In this document: positions 15,105 through 24,657 of the stretch, in pieces
Layout: each line of letters opens with the position of its first letter
How positions within the stretch are numbered: position 1 is the stretch's first letter
Source of the DNA: a virus
Length of the DNA stretch: 37,058 nucleotides
Reading direction: 5' to 3' (one strand)
Virus record (IMG/VR): IMGVR_UViG_3300034375_011810
Coordinates: 1 to 37,058 of that record
Program-made: the position numbers and the translations under genes
The notes under the pieces: model-generated
Seen by the model: the letters and a program-made list of their open reading frames with translations, nothing else
What the model was told of the DNA's origin: nothing
Databases searched by the model: none

Positions 15105-16311
15105 ATCCCATTGTTGCTGCCATTTCAGGATACAGCAGTCGAAAGTCCTGTTTTCTATATTGATCGGTTTTGGTCATTTTACGCACGAATTCGGTGCCGT
15201 CACTGCCTGGACCGTTTTCAATGAACCTGATCACATTATCAATTTCACGTTGATAAAAATCTCTGCCCCAGAACATGCTTTTTAATTTGTTTAATACAAG
15301 TTCTTTTGACTCCGGGGTCATATATTGAATACTCATATGACTTGGACTAGTTAATAGATTAAAATATATAGTATCAAAAGGTTTTGTATCAGCCCAATCT
15401 AATAATTCGTCTAAGTAGTAAACATTTTGTATGTTAACAGTAAAACAAAGTTGTGTGGTAATATTAGGTGTATCTGCACTTCTAGCAAAGTGAACATCGT
15501 CAATAATTTTGTTTGCTTTTGTCCAGTCCGCACCATAACGTTCATATTCAAAACGCTCACCTACATTATCTACACTAAACGCAATGTCCACACGACCAAA
15601 CTCACTCCATATCTGTGTGTGCGGGCCCAGTTCCTGTGTGGCATTGGTGTTGTAATGTATATCAATATTTTTACTATACCCATTGTCTGCGGCATACTTT
15701 AACAAATCCCAGTGTTCTTGAATAAGCCACGGTTCGCCTCCCGTAAATTCGAAGTATTTTATTTGTGGCAAAAGTTTTTTTAGATTCTGCCAGAATAAGT
15801 CAGACTTTCTAGGCCACATTCCTTGTTGAAGAAAAGTATAAGCCAAATGTTCTTTAGGGTTTTTTAAACCTTTTACGTATTTTATTTCTTCCTCTGCCCA
15901 CTTACTACTTGACCAACTTCCACATATTCGACATTTTAAATTACAAATATTCCCTAATTTTAAATCTAAAAACCATAACTGATCGGGTTGTAAGTTACTC
16001 CAATCAACGTTGGCATACAACTCTTTTAGCCTTGTCCTGGTGTGCATACGCTTACTAGTTGCCCCAGCTGCTTCCGCATCCCAACATCTGAAACAGGCCT
16101 TAGGTTTTCCTCCGTTTAAAAAATCTTGTCGTAGATTTTGAAGATATTCTGATTTATAAATTTCCTGCAGACTTGCATCTTTTAACCAAAATTTGTTACC
16201 TTCCTTGTCTACTATCTCTTCGTCGAACAAACAGCATGGTCTAGAAGTACCTTGAGGTGTTGCTTCTAAACTAGTCCACGGTAACATACATATGGAATCA
16301 GGCAAGTTCAT
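15097..16311 (-). CDS. Twitch-domain radical SAM protein (2)
   Basis: A 404-residue protein. The N-terminal auxiliary cysteines are C8 (ICMLPW), C26-C27 (RPCC), C73 and C76 (ACFRC). The radical SAM motif CNLKCRIC gives Cys123, 127 and 130. FTGGEPW at 189-195 is the SAM-amino-group motif, and a strand with IHYNTNATQE follows. The C-terminal third (RFIENGPGSDGTEF...) has no extra cysteine cluster, unlike SPASM proteins with a C-terminal twitch. The substrate is unknown. It overlaps radical SAM (1) by 8 nt and the cobalamin-type radical SAM gene by ATGA, so these are very likely co-translated. Confidence 0.9.
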   Translation of the reverse strand: MNLPDSICMLPWTSLEATPQGTSRPCCLFDEEIVDKEGNKFWLKDASLQEIYKSEYLQNLRQDFLNGGKPKACFRCWDAEAAGATSKRMHTRTRLKELYANVDWSNLQPDQLWFLDLKLGNICNLKCRICGSWSSSKWAEEEIKYVKGLKNPKEHLAYTFLQQGMWPRKSDLFWQNLKKLLPQIKYFEFTGGEPWLIQEHWDLLKYAADNGYSKNIDIHYNTNATQELGPHTQIWSEFGRVDIAFSVDNVGERFEYERYGADWTKANKIIDDVHFARSADTPNITTQLCFTVNIQNVYYLDELLDWADTKPFDTIYFNLLTSPSHMSIQYMTPESKELVLNKLKSMFWGRDFYQREIDNVIRFIENGPGSDGTEFVRKMTKTDQYRKQDFRLLYPEMAATMGYD

Positions 16312-18065
16312 AGTATTAGTTCTCTTAATTCTAGATATGCAGAATTATCAAACTGTATATCATCGTTGGTATTTTTATGAGTAGCAAGAATTTTTTCTAA
16401 ATAGTTTGTAGCGTTAAGGTGTTCTGCTATCATAGTTTGTATATCAGGAGGCATCAAAACTTCGTCGCCCAACAAATTATAATTGTCAGCGTAAGTGACA
16501 ATTTTTTCTTCTTTGCCAAAATATTCTTCAATGTCCTGCTTATGCAGTTTCATTGCATCAATTAGTTGGTTTAATTCTGGGGTATTTCGACTCATTGGTA
16601 ATCTTAGTACTGTTGCTACTTCTTGCAGTATTAATCTACGTCTAATTCTTTCTTTGAAAGTCAACGTTGAATTAGTATTTAAAGACCAAAGTATGTCACT
16701 GCCTTTTTTTATCGATAAACCTATGTCCTCTTGCATATTCCACAATGGAGTATGCTGATGATGGGTATATGGTATTCCCAGTGTAATTTTGTAAACTGTG
16801 CCGCTTGCACAATATTTTTGATATCGTATAAACATTTTAACAGTGTCTATAAAATCTTGATACGTCTCAGTTGGATAACAACTAAAGAACAAAAGCACAC
16901 AAACAATGCCATGTTTATCAAATTGCTCTAATTCTGCGTCTATGTCAACAGTTTTGAACTGTTTTTTCATGTGCGCTCGTACTGCATCGCTGCCACTCTC
17001 CACCCCGATTGTAAGACCTTCTCCTCCGCTAGCCTTTAATAAAGCATAGTATTCTTCATTTAATTCTTTACTAATCGGTCTTGTAATATATTGCCCGACC
17101 CATTTTAATCTTGCTTCTTGATTTTTTAAGTTATAGTCAGCCAAAGTTTTAATAAAGTCTTTAAATGCTTTCATACTGCCGTTTACAAGGCTGTCGCTCA
17201 TATAAAACTTTTGGACATTGTGCTTTTTATACAAGTGAATCATTTCCTGTGCAATATGTTCTCCTGAACGATATTTAAACTTTGGCCAAAGTACCGGAAT
17301 ATCACAAAACGTACATTTTCTTACACAACCTTTGCTACCAGTAATAGGTATCGTGGGCTCGTTGACATAATTGTAATCATCGAGTTTATAGTCGTCGAAA
17401 TCCACAAAAGGTAATGTTTCTAAATTAATCTTGTTTATGTCCCCATGATGACTTTCAAATTGAGATCCAGACAACAAGTCTATTATTGCTTGCTCCCCAT
17501 CTCCTTGTATTAAACTATCAATGAGATTGTAGTGTAAAAGGGCTTCTCCAAACACTGCAGATTTATATGATCCAAAGTATTTTTTACTTTTTGAGATAAA
17601 TGCAAAGTGATTTGGACCCAAGGGGTAGCTGGACGCACCTCTTCCTCCTAAAACAATCTTTATTTTAGGCAATCTTTTTTTAACTTGCTCACACAATACC
17701 AGGGCGGACTTGTGACTTTTATAACTAAAAACACTTATCCCCAACCAAGTTGGATTTAATTTAGCAATTTCTTCTATACTAATATCAATCCATTTTCTTA
17801 TTTTATCTTTGCTAGAAGTAAAAAATAAGTCTACGATATCTTGATAATTTTCATCAATGTCTTTGCTTACATTTTCAAATTGATATTGCGTTGTATAAAA
17901 TTCTTGTTCGTCGCTGCTTAATTTTTTTAAAAGTAAGTTTAAGTCTAAGGTTCGTGCAGAATACCCTGCTGCTTTTGCACATGCTTTTATAATTGCAGGA
18001 CTACTTGGAGGATATTGTAAATCAAGTACCGGTACACTAACAATTAATATATCAAGTTTCTTCAT
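16308..18065 (-). CDS. Cobalamin-type (B12-binding-like) radical SAM protein
   Basis: About 585 residues from ATG 18065 (MKKLDILIVSVPVLDLQYPP); an ATG at 18077 would add four. The first ~200 residues look like the Rossmann-type B12-binding domain (LGISVFSYKS, KIVLGGRGAS, GDGEQAI), but no clear DxHxxG cobalamin ligand is seen. The radical SAM motif is GSKGCVRKCTFCDIP, with Cys247, 251 and 254. LTIGVESGSDAVRAHMKK follows, as in this class. The family includes methyltransferases at unactivated carbons and ring-changing enzymes. It is the only member of this class in a cluster of twitch radical SAM proteins. It overlaps the membrane-protein gene by 14 nt at the 5' end. Confidence 0.87.
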   Translation of the reverse strand: MKKLDILIVSVPVLDLQYPPSSPAIIKACAKAAGYSARTLDLNLLLKKLSSDEQEFYTTQYQFENVSKDIDENYQDIVDLFFTSSKDKIRKWIDISIEEIAKLNPTWLGISVFSYKSHKSALVLCEQVKKRLPKIKIVLGGRGASSYPLGPNHFAFISKSKKYFGSYKSAVFGEALLHYNLIDSLIQGDGEQAIIDLLSGSQFESHHGDINKINLETLPFVDFDDYKLDDYNYVNEPTIPITGSKGCVRKCTFCDIPVLWPKFKYRSGEHIAQEMIHLYKKHNVQKFYMSDSLVNGSMKAFKDFIKTLADYNLKNQEARLKWVGQYITRPISKELNEEYYALLKASGGEGLTIGVESGSDAVRAHMKKQFKTVDIDAELEQFDKHGIVCVLLFFSCYPTETYQDFIDTVKMFIRYQKYCASGTVYKITLGIPYTHHQHTPLWNMQEDIGLSIKKGSDILWSLNTNSTLTFKERIRRRLILQEVATVLRLPMSRNTPELNQLIDAMKLHKQDIEEYFGKEEKIVTYADNYNLLGDEVLMPPDIQTMIAEHLNATNYLEKILATHKNTNDDIQFDNSAYLELRELIL

Positions 18066-18480
18066 CTTCCTCTTCATCTGGTAACAACCATGCCCAGATT
18101 ATAAACACAAATATACCAACTCCAAGGATCCAAGGCCAATAAGCAACTATGAACGCCCATGTTGCTAACAGCATCTCATAAATTAAAAGTATGAAGAACA
18201 TTAATGCAAGTACTAATATTGCTCCTACCATTTCTGTAAATGTCATAGTAGATGTTTCCTTATTATTATTGTTATTGGAAACAGAACCAACACTTGAGTT
18301 ATTTCTATTTTCCCAGTCGTCTGTGCGACCCTTCCACAATACACGCAACACTTCCATACCGTACATTGCTTCCGCAGTTTCTCGGGCCTCTTGGTCACTC
18401 AGACAATCGTGTATGTAGACTGTTTTATTTAAGCCACCGTCTCTACGTAATAACACTTCATATGTATAAAATCTACTCAT
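18052..18480 (-). CDS. Small two-helix membrane protein
   Basis: A 142-residue protein. The soluble N-terminal ~50 residues (MSRFYTYEVLLRRDGGLNKT...) form an alpha/beta unit with an EARETAEAMYGMEVLRV helix. Then comes a low-complexity Ser/Asn run (SVSNNNNNKE), and two transmembrane helices at about 84-104 and 106-131, ending in an acidic tail (PDEEEDEET). The Asn run is encoded by repeated AAT/AAC codons. The fold suggests a cytoplasmic sensor or adaptor domain held at the membrane. Position between radical SAM genes is the only functional hint. It overlaps the next gene upstream by ATGA. Confidence 0.78.
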   Translation of the reverse strand: MSRFYTYEVLLRRDGGLNKTVYIHDCLSDQEARETAEAMYGMEVLRVLWKGRTDDWENRNNSSVGSVSNNNNNKETSTMTFTEMVGAILVLALMFFILLIYEMLLATWAFIVAYWPWILGVGIFVFIIWAWLLPDEEEDEET

Positions 18481-19784
18481 GGGCGTAATTTCTCAAACTC
18501 TGGGAATGTATCCCAAAAACTTTCGTTTCTAATTTTGTCTAATTTCTCGGTTTCTAACAAAAATCTATCCCAAGTATCGCTAGCATCATTTGCTTTCATC
18601 ATATTTAAAATACTCTGGTAACCTGTTGTGGCCCGTTTATACTCGTCTAATGGTTCTAGCCAAGCAAGATGTTCTTCATAAGCAGGATAGATAACTTCTT
18701 CTTTGAACCAAGTTGGGAAAATATCTACCCTGTACCAGTCTGGACTCAGACAATTATTGACATTAAAATCTTGTGCTCTAATTAATCCTTTTTCAACCCA
18801 TGCACGATGAAATTTTAGTACATGTAAAACATTCATTACGGTAATAGTTGCACTAGCAAAAAAGTCTACGTGCGGCACTTCATTCCTCATCTGTAACCTA
18901 TTTTTCTCTACCTCTTCCCAAACTGTTCCTTTTCTTAGAAGCTCTGCCTGTTTGCCCATGCCATCTAAACTGGCTCCAACACTTACGTTTTTAAAATGCT
19001 TCCAGTAGTCAAACACATGCTTGTCTTTATATCTTAACTCACTGAAATTTGTATTATAAATTATTCTTGTGTCAGTTTTTCCTAACTCCATCAATCTATC
19101 TAAGATGTAATAATGTTCTTTCATTATTAAAGGTTCGCCACCAGCAAAATAAACTTGTTCAAGATAGGGTACATGAGGCTCCATCTGAGCAATCATATCA
19201 TCCTCGTTGCCAGTTGTATACTCAACCCGAGCCATATCTCTTCCAAGTACATCTGGAATTCTGTTGTAAAGTTTTACGTGATCGTTCCACCAATTACTAC
19301 TAAAGATCGGCCCACAACTACGGCAACGAAAATTACACAAATTACTAAAACGTACATCCCAGTATCTAATCTTGAATTCAGGATGACTACCATCAACTCC
19401 TGTTCGATCTACTTCACTAATTAAATGACCGTAATTTCTATTTGCATCGTTACGCATACTAAATGCACCATTGCGTTCATTTTCATAACATTTTTTACAT
19501 TCTTTACAGGTCTTATCGTTCAACATATTGATCCGTATTTGTCGATAAGGTTCTTGATTCCATACTTCTTCCATAGTATGTTTGCGTAAATCTCCAACTG
19601 GCGCCCAATATTCAGCAAAACAACAAGGGTAAGTTCTACCATCTGGATAGGCATGCATGTGCATCCATGGTAGCATACAAAATGTTTCACTTTTTACAAG
19701 TCTGTCCCATTGTTTTTCAGTTAAATCTTCTTTCCTAATGTGATAAGGTGCGCGGTCATTGTAATTGGGTTGAATTTTTTTCAT
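18477..19784 (-). CDS. Twitch-domain radical SAM protein (3)
   Basis: A 435-residue protein with a ~30-residue basic N-terminal extension before the twitch segment. Auxiliary cysteines are C36 (FCMLPW), C54-C55 (YPCCFAE) and C93, C96, C99 (CKECKKC), one more than in the others. The radical SAM motif CNFRCRSC gives Cys150, 154 and 157. AGGEPLI at 214-220 and IIYNTNFSEL follow. It resembles radical SAM (1) in the RFSNLCNF[K/R]CR stretch. The substrate is unknown. ATGA overlaps on both sides link it to the membrane protein and to radical SAM (4). Confidence 0.9.
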   Translation of the reverse strand: MKKIQPNYNDRAPYHIRKEDLTEKQWDRLVKSETFCMLPWMHMHAYPDGRTYPCCFAEYWAPVGDLRKHTMEEVWNQEPYRQIRINMLNDKTCKECKKCYENERNGAFSMRNDANRNYGHLISEVDRTGVDGSHPEFKIRYWDVRFSNLCNFRCRSCGPIFSSNWWNDHVKLYNRIPDVLGRDMARVEYTTGNEDDMIAQMEPHVPYLEQVYFAGGEPLIMKEHYYILDRLMELGKTDTRIIYNTNFSELRYKDKHVFDYWKHFKNVSVGASLDGMGKQAELLRKGTVWEEVEKNRLQMRNEVPHVDFFASATITVMNVLHVLKFHRAWVEKGLIRAQDFNVNNCLSPDWYRVDIFPTWFKEEVIYPAYEEHLAWLEPLDEYKRATTGYQSILNMMKANDASDTWDRFLLETEKLDKIRNESFWDTFPEFEKLRP

Positions 19785-21118
19785 AATGTATTATACCAAG
19801 TTTTCAACGCAGGAAATGCGGTGATTAAGTCTTTGTTTCTACGCACGTCATACTGTGAATAAAACTGTTTAAAATCGTTGTGTAGTTTGGGCATTTCAAA
19901 TGCTTCTCTATGCGGAGTCTTAACTATGTCTAAATAATCTATTAGTCGTTGCACATGATTGCGTTCGTGCTCGTGCATAAAGACATGATACTGATAAATG
20001 TTTAACCAGCGTTCCAGTTGTTCTTTATACCGCATTCTAATATCGTCGGGCAACACCAATGCACTTTGAAAACTGGGGAACCGTAAAATGTTTAGTGTAA
20101 AGTTTGGATAGTCTCTGCCGTAACGGCTTTTTGTTTCCATTATCCAAGTTAGGAAATCTGGCAGTGAGTCAAGACACAATGCGTTAATGGTACACATTAC
20201 ATGTAAGCCTCTTAACTTTTTGCTTTTGGCTAACTTGTGCATGTTGTCCTGCCATGCTGCAAAGTCTAAACCGTCACGGATGTACTCTGCTTGTACGCCC
20301 ATTGATTCATTGCTGGTATACAAATCAACTTCTAATCCATCAATGCTGTCAAGTAGCCTATCTAAATCTACCTGTGCGCCGAGGTTACTGTTTATAGCAA
20401 GACGTGTCTGACTCTTACCTCTGTTGTTTTTAAACCAATCCAGCAAACGCCAAGTTTCGCCCGACATTAAAGGTTCACCGCCTGTTATTCTAAGTTCTTC
20501 CAGCGTTCTATGTAGGTCTGACTCCCACCATTGGTAGAAGGCTTCCACATACGGATTAGTATCACCAAAGCGGTATAGTTGGCTACTATCATGAGTATGA
20601 GTAAAATGATTCCTACCATCCGAGATGAGATTGGTGTACCCGCCATGTTTTTTAATATCATTAACCCAAGTACTACTGAAAGCAGGATTACAGTAACTAC
20701 AAGCAAACTGGCAAGTCCTGTCGAAGGCAATCTCCAAAGTCTTGAGATCAACGTCTTGACTAAAGGGTGTTCTAAAAGCCGCATCGAGTTCCTCTTCTGT
20801 ATATATCTTTGTTTTATACACACGGTCGCTGACAGCATCTCTGCCCATGTCTTCTATTTTCCAGCAATACTCGCAGCCATCCGGACGTTCTCCCTGCTGC
20901 ATCATTTCACGTTCCATTTTTTTACGTTCGGTATTATGTAATGCTTTGGGATTTTGTTCTACTTCTGCTATTCCCACTTTATGTGGAAGTGGATGATGAC
21001 AACTGGTAGTCATGCCTGAACCCAACCATATGGTAGCGTTATACCATTTGGCCGCACAGAAACTTGTAGACTTTATATCTATAACTCTCTGTTTGTATTC
21101 TAAATCAGTTTCTTTCAT
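19781..21118 (-). CDS. Twitch-domain radical SAM protein (4), CHHP subtype
   Basis: A 445-residue protein. The auxiliary set is C21 (FCAAKW), C40 in TSCHHP, and C82/C85 (CEYCW). It thus has SCHHP where the other subtype has a CC pair. The radical SAM motif CQFACSYC gives Cys136, 140 and 143; ITGGEPLM lies at 211-218. It shares with radical SAM (5) the segments NPxALHNTExKK and ERPxxCxYCW, and both put the radical SAM cysteines at exactly 136/140/143, so the two are close paralogs. The His residues might be alternative cluster ligands. The preceding start is 1 nt from the end of a glycosyltransferase-like gene. Confidence 0.9.
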   Translation of the reverse strand: MKETDLEYKQRVIDIKSTSFCAAKWYNATIWLGSGMTTSCHHPLPHKVGIAEVEQNPKALHNTERKKMEREMMQQGERPDGCEYCWKIEDMGRDAVSDRVYKTKIYTEEELDAAFRTPFSQDVDLKTLEIAFDRTCQFACSYCNPAFSSTWVNDIKKHGGYTNLISDGRNHFTHTHDSSQLYRFGDTNPYVEAFYQWWESDLHRTLEELRITGGEPLMSGETWRLLDWFKNNRGKSQTRLAINSNLGAQVDLDRLLDSIDGLEVDLYTSNESMGVQAEYIRDGLDFAAWQDNMHKLAKSKKLRGLHVMCTINALCLDSLPDFLTWIMETKSRYGRDYPNFTLNILRFPSFQSALVLPDDIRMRYKEQLERWLNIYQYHVFMHEHERNHVQRLIDYLDIVKTPHREAFEMPKLHNDFKQFYSQYDVRRNKDLITAFPALKTWYNTL

Positions 21119-22195
21119 TTAATGATATGCCTTTACCCGATTTAAAAAATTTACTACATCTTTGTTTAGATTTTTAAAATAATTTTCGGCTTTTTCTAAT
21201 AACAAGTCTTTGTTATATCTAACAATTGCTTCGGTTTCTGTTAAAAACTGATTCAAATCAGAGTTTACTAGTTCTTTAATGACTTCTGCAATTCTGTTAA
21301 ATCTGTCTTGGTGATTGTCTATACTATCAAATGATTCGTCAATTAGATTATTGAAGGTTTTGAAACCCTCATTGTGCAAAAATTTATAAAAATTTTTATT
21401 AGCGACAACTACAAATGGGTGGCCCATTAGCAATGGCTTTGTGATTTTTTCAGTAAAAAACTGCTCTTGATGTTCATAATTAGTTTCAGTTACAACCGAA
21501 AAATAACTTTGTAAGTAAAGTAAAGGATTTATTTTTACTTTGTCGCTGCCGTCGCTTTGACGAGTTTGCGCTTTATGAAAGGCATCATTCATTTCGTCGG
21601 CCAAATACATGCCCTTATACACTTGTGACCATACTGCATTGTCTAAACTCTTATTTTCTTTTAATTTATCTACTATATAACTTCTATGATAACGATATTT
21701 CATATTGAGAAGATTAAAAGAATACTTTTTATTTCTTGCATTAATTACCTCCTCCGAATACTGTGAGCAGCAAGATAAATTCCAATCATATGTAGTATAA
21801 GAATAAAACAAATGATTTAAAAGTAAAAAATCTTTAAAATTTTGACTATTAAAAGAAGCACAAGAAACTATTACAAAATTCTTCAAGACGTTTTCTTTAA
21901 ATATCTGTAAATGTCTTTTAAACAGCGTTGTTCCTTCTGCAGGTTCAAAATAAATGATATAGCCACCATTATTTGTATGACTCTCGATTATTTTTTTTAA
22001 AATTTTATTTTTCTGTATAGATTCTGGATCAACAACTAAAAAATCTGTAACTTGCAATGGCTCCCAGTAATTTACCGCCGAGTTCAACCTATTAATATAA
22101 AAATTTGATAAATTTAGTTCATTTTCAAAAGTCATAAAAAAATCTAAATTATGTTTTGACAAAAATACTTTCAAAAAGATAGATTCATTTTGCAT
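21119..22195 (-). CDS. Glycosyltransferase-like protein
   Basis: A 358-residue protein rich in Asn, Lys and Phe. Two segments suggest a GT-B-type phage glycosyltransferase. LLNMKYRYHRSYIVDKLKE (about 162-180) resembles the NxRxRxHR...LL motif of such proteins. SVVTET...QFFTEKITKPLLMGHPFVVVANK (233-267) resembles the donor-binding C-terminal part seen in fucosyltransferase-like enzymes (TEKxxKPxxxGxPF). The N-terminal half is not recognisable. It sits between two closely related radical SAM genes, overlapping the upstream one by 11 nt. Donor sugar and acceptor are unknown. Confidence 0.68.
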   Translation of the reverse strand: MQNESIFLKVFLSKHNLDFFMTFENELNLSNFYINRLNSAVNYWEPLQVTDFLVVDPESIQKNKILKKIIESHTNNGGYIIYFEPAEGTTLFKRHLQIFKENVLKNFVIVSCASFNSQNFKDFLLLNHLFYSYTTYDWNLSCCSQYSEEVINARNKKYSFNLLNMKYRYHRSYIVDKLKENKSLDNAVWSQVYKGMYLADEMNDAFHKAQTRQSDGSDKVKINPLLYLQSYFSVVTETNYEHQEQFFTEKITKPLLMGHPFVVVANKNFYKFLHNEGFKTFNNLIDESFDSIDNHQDRFNRIAEVIKELVNSDLNQFLTETEAIVRYNKDLLLEKAENYFKNLNKDVVNFLNRVKAYH

Positions 22196-23573
22196 AATGT
22201 TTACAAGTTGTCCAAAATTCCGTCATCTCTGGAAAAGTTGTCAAAAAGTCTGTACCTCTGCGACGATCATGTTCTGAGAAGAATCGATAAAAGTTTGCCT
22301 GTTGCATTTTAACATATTCAGGATCTAATTTGCAACCTTCCCGCATATAATCGATTACTCGTTGCAGTCTGTGAAGTTCATAATCTTTGAATCCATGTAG
22401 TTTATTTTCCTTATTTTCATTTATGTTTTTCATCATAAATGCCCAAGGTTCTTCCAAGTAGTCCACATATAACTCTGGCAAAATCTGTATGTTTTGCCAA
22501 GCAGGCTGACGCAGTATAGGAGTATCAAACCAAACACGCTGATAGTCTTTGTTGTAGATCATTCTCAACCCGTATATGGCATTCATAATTTCATGAAACC
22601 CTGTTATGTTCAGGGTATTCATAGTAATGATGAATGTCAAACTGCTACGTGTAGGAACTTCATTGAGAAATCTATTTACGTTTTCCCAAACTCGTTCAAA
22701 GTTCATGCCATGTCTGCCATATTCTGCACGTTCAAACATACAGTCAAGACTAACGTATTGCATGAAGTGCTCCAAATACCTTGGCTCGTTTGTAGTCAAC
22801 TGTTTAACATAATCCAAATATTTTTCAAACAAATTATCTTCAACACTAAAGTTGCTGGTCACGTTTATGTGTAAGCGAGGACTGGGATTGGCCAGCACAT
22901 AGTCAAACACACGATAAGTGTTTCGATCCATTAAAGGTTCGCCACCAGTCATTCTAAAATGTTCCAGTTCAGGATACAGTTCGGGCCACCACTGCCAAAA
23001 TGCATCTACATAGGGATTTTGTTCCCTTGCTGGTATAGGTCTATTGCGTCCCGTAAAGTGTTCAGGTGCATTGTGCAAAGGCACTGTTGGAAAAGCACCA
23101 TGCCGTTGAATTTCCTCATCCCATGTACTACTAAACTGAGGACTGCAATAACTGCACTTAAGATTACAAGCGTGATTAAAATTTACTTCAACGTAGGAAG
23201 GGAGAACATCCTCATGGCCTGTTGACTCTAAGATACTGTGGTAATCTTTTGCGGCCCAAGGCTCGCCGCTGCGATAGTGCCTGTCGCTTAAATTGCCCAA
23301 GTCTTCCTGTGTCCAGCAGTAACTGCACTCGCTTGGACGTTCTTCTCGAAGCATGATCTGACGTTGCTGTTTTTTATGTTCGGTATTGTGCAGTGCGCTG
23401 GGATTGTGTTGAACTTGTGCTGCGTCAATTTGGTGTAGTGGAGGATGATAGCAACTGTTGTTTAGGCCTGTAGGTAAATGCAGACTAACTTGTTTCCATT
23501 TAGCCAAACAAAGACTGGGCCCTAACAAGTCCCGCATATTTTCTGCTCCTGTTAAAAATACGCTCTTATTCAT
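22185..23573 (-). CDS. Twitch-domain radical SAM protein (5), CYHP subtype
   Basis: A 462-residue protein, close relative of radical SAM (4). The auxiliary cysteines are C22 (LCLAKW), C41 in NSCYHPP, and C83/C86 (CSYCW). The radical SAM motif CNLKCSYC gives Cys136, 140 and 143; MTGGEPLM lies at 208-215. NPSALHNTEHKK at about 57-68 matches NPKALHNTERKK of its paralog. The C-terminal part (FRxLQRVIDYMREG...) also matches the paralog's. The substrate is unknown, but two near-copies within 4 kb suggest two related sites or substrates. It overlaps the neighbours by 11 and 8 nt. Confidence 0.9.
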   Translation of the reverse strand: MNKSVFLTGAENMRDLLGPSLCLAKWKQVSLHLPTGLNNSCYHPPLHQIDAAQVQHNPSALHNTEHKKQQRQIMLREERPSECSYCWTQEDLGNLSDRHYRSGEPWAAKDYHSILESTGHEDVLPSYVEVNFNHACNLKCSYCSPQFSSTWDEEIQRHGAFPTVPLHNAPEHFTGRNRPIPAREQNPYVDAFWQWWPELYPELEHFRMTGGEPLMDRNTYRVFDYVLANPSPRLHINVTSNFSVEDNLFEKYLDYVKQLTTNEPRYLEHFMQYVSLDCMFERAEYGRHGMNFERVWENVNRFLNEVPTRSSLTFIITMNTLNITGFHEIMNAIYGLRMIYNKDYQRVWFDTPILRQPAWQNIQILPELYVDYLEEPWAFMMKNINENKENKLHGFKDYELHRLQRVIDYMREGCKLDPEYVKMQQANFYRFFSEHDRRRGTDFLTTFPEMTEFWTTCKHYAK

Positions 23574-24657
23574 ATTCGTTATTTCTTAGTGTATTATCGA
23601 TTGCATATTGTTTAAAAGGCAATAAATCAAAAAGATTTTCATTGCGTAACTTGTCTAATAATAAAATATGTCTTAGTGTTGTAGTGAATAAAAATTCATT
23701 ATCAACATTGTCTAATTTGTAAATTAATTCGTTATATTTTGAATTTTTAATATGGTCTTTTATTTTGTTCAGTTTTTCTTTAGCCAACGGTTTTAAATCT
23801 TTAGGTATTGCAGAAATGTCTAAATAATCCGGCCCGTATAACGGTATTAAATCAACTTGAAGGTTTTTTGCAATAGTAAATTTAAGCAAGTCTGGCAGAA
23901 ACCAAATATTTAATAAACTCACAACAGGAGATAATGTCACAGTTAAATTTTTTAAATTTTTATTTTGTATTGTTTCCAAATTATTGTTTATAGTAGTCCA
24001 CGATGCACCAGATCGAATATGTTCGAGTTCTGTACCAATTGCATCAATGCTAACAGTTATATGAACTTTTTTAAAATTTTTCCATAACTTAAAAAAGTCA
24101 TTATTTTTATATCCCAACACGGTTAAATTTGTATTATAACGCAATACAATGTTTTTACTATAACCCATGTCGATTAATTTAGTTATAACATTAAAATGGT
24201 CAGCAGATATAAATGGTTCCCCACCAGTAAAATACAAGTCAATTAAATCTTCTGTTAATATTGTATCTAATAGATGAGTTATTTCTGTCTGTTTGATTGC
24301 AGGAAATATTGATAATTCTTTAGCCCATTGGTTACTAAAATGAGGGCCACAGTACCTACATTTTATGTTACATTGATTTGTATTACGGATATCTAAGAAT
24401 TTAATTTGCTTAGTAGCACCTATGCCTGAATCGTAATACGGTCTGATACTTTCCCAGCCATTAATTTCTTTGCTCCAACAAGCGCGACAAGCTTCAGGCT
24501 TGTCTTCATTTTTGATGTCTTGGAATCTATTAGGGTTAGTTATTTCACTAATAGGCTTACTATAATCAGCAGAAACCAAACAACAAGGCCGTATTTTTGC
24601 ATCAGGAAAAATAGTAACACCACTATCAATAGCACCACATTGCCAAGTCATTACCAA
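23566..24657 (-). CDS. Twitch-domain radical SAM protein (6), short form
   Basis: A 363-residue protein, the shortest of the six. The N-terminal cysteines are C7 (TWQCGAID), C25-C26 (RPCCLVS), C57 and C60 (ACRACW). The radical SAM motif CNIKCRYC gives Cys96, 100 and 103; FTGGEPF lies at 143-149, then VLRYNTNLTVL. The linker between the twitch segment and the core is shorter than in the others. The coding sequence is unusually AT-rich with many Lys/Asn codons, like the neighbouring glycosyltransferase gene at 21119. ATG 24657 or 24651 are both possible starts. The substrate is unknown. Confidence 0.88.
   Translation of the reverse strand: MVMTWQCGAIDSGVTIFPDAKIRPCCLVSADYSKPISEITNPNRFQDIKNEDKPEACRACWSKEINGWESIRPYYDSGIGATKQIKFLDIRNTNQCNIKCRYCGPHFSNQWAKELSIFPAIKQTEITHLLDTILTEDLIDLYFTGGEPFISADHFNVITKLIDMGYSKNIVLRYNTNLTVLGYKNNDFFKLWKNFKKVHITVSIDAIGTELEHIRSGASWTTINNNLETIQNKNLKNLTVTLSPVVSLLNIWFLPDLLKFTIAKNLQVDLIPLYGPDYLDISAIPKDLKPLAKEKLNKIKDHIKNSKYNELIYKLDNVDNEFLFTTTLRHILLLDKLRNENLFDLLPFKQYAIDNTLRNNEYE

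Noticed and set aside
19790-19795. TATAAT just before the radical SAM (3) start as a promoter
   Set aside because: No -35-like sequence at 16-19 nt; the neighbouring genes overlap by ATGA.
20485-20838. 117-codon same-strand frame in radical SAM (4) with two hydrophobic segments
   Set aside because: It covers the conserved CxxxCxxC region and lies in the +1 frame, where T-rich third positions give hydrophobic residues. The host frame has ordinary codons there, and the paralog at 22185 has no matching frame.
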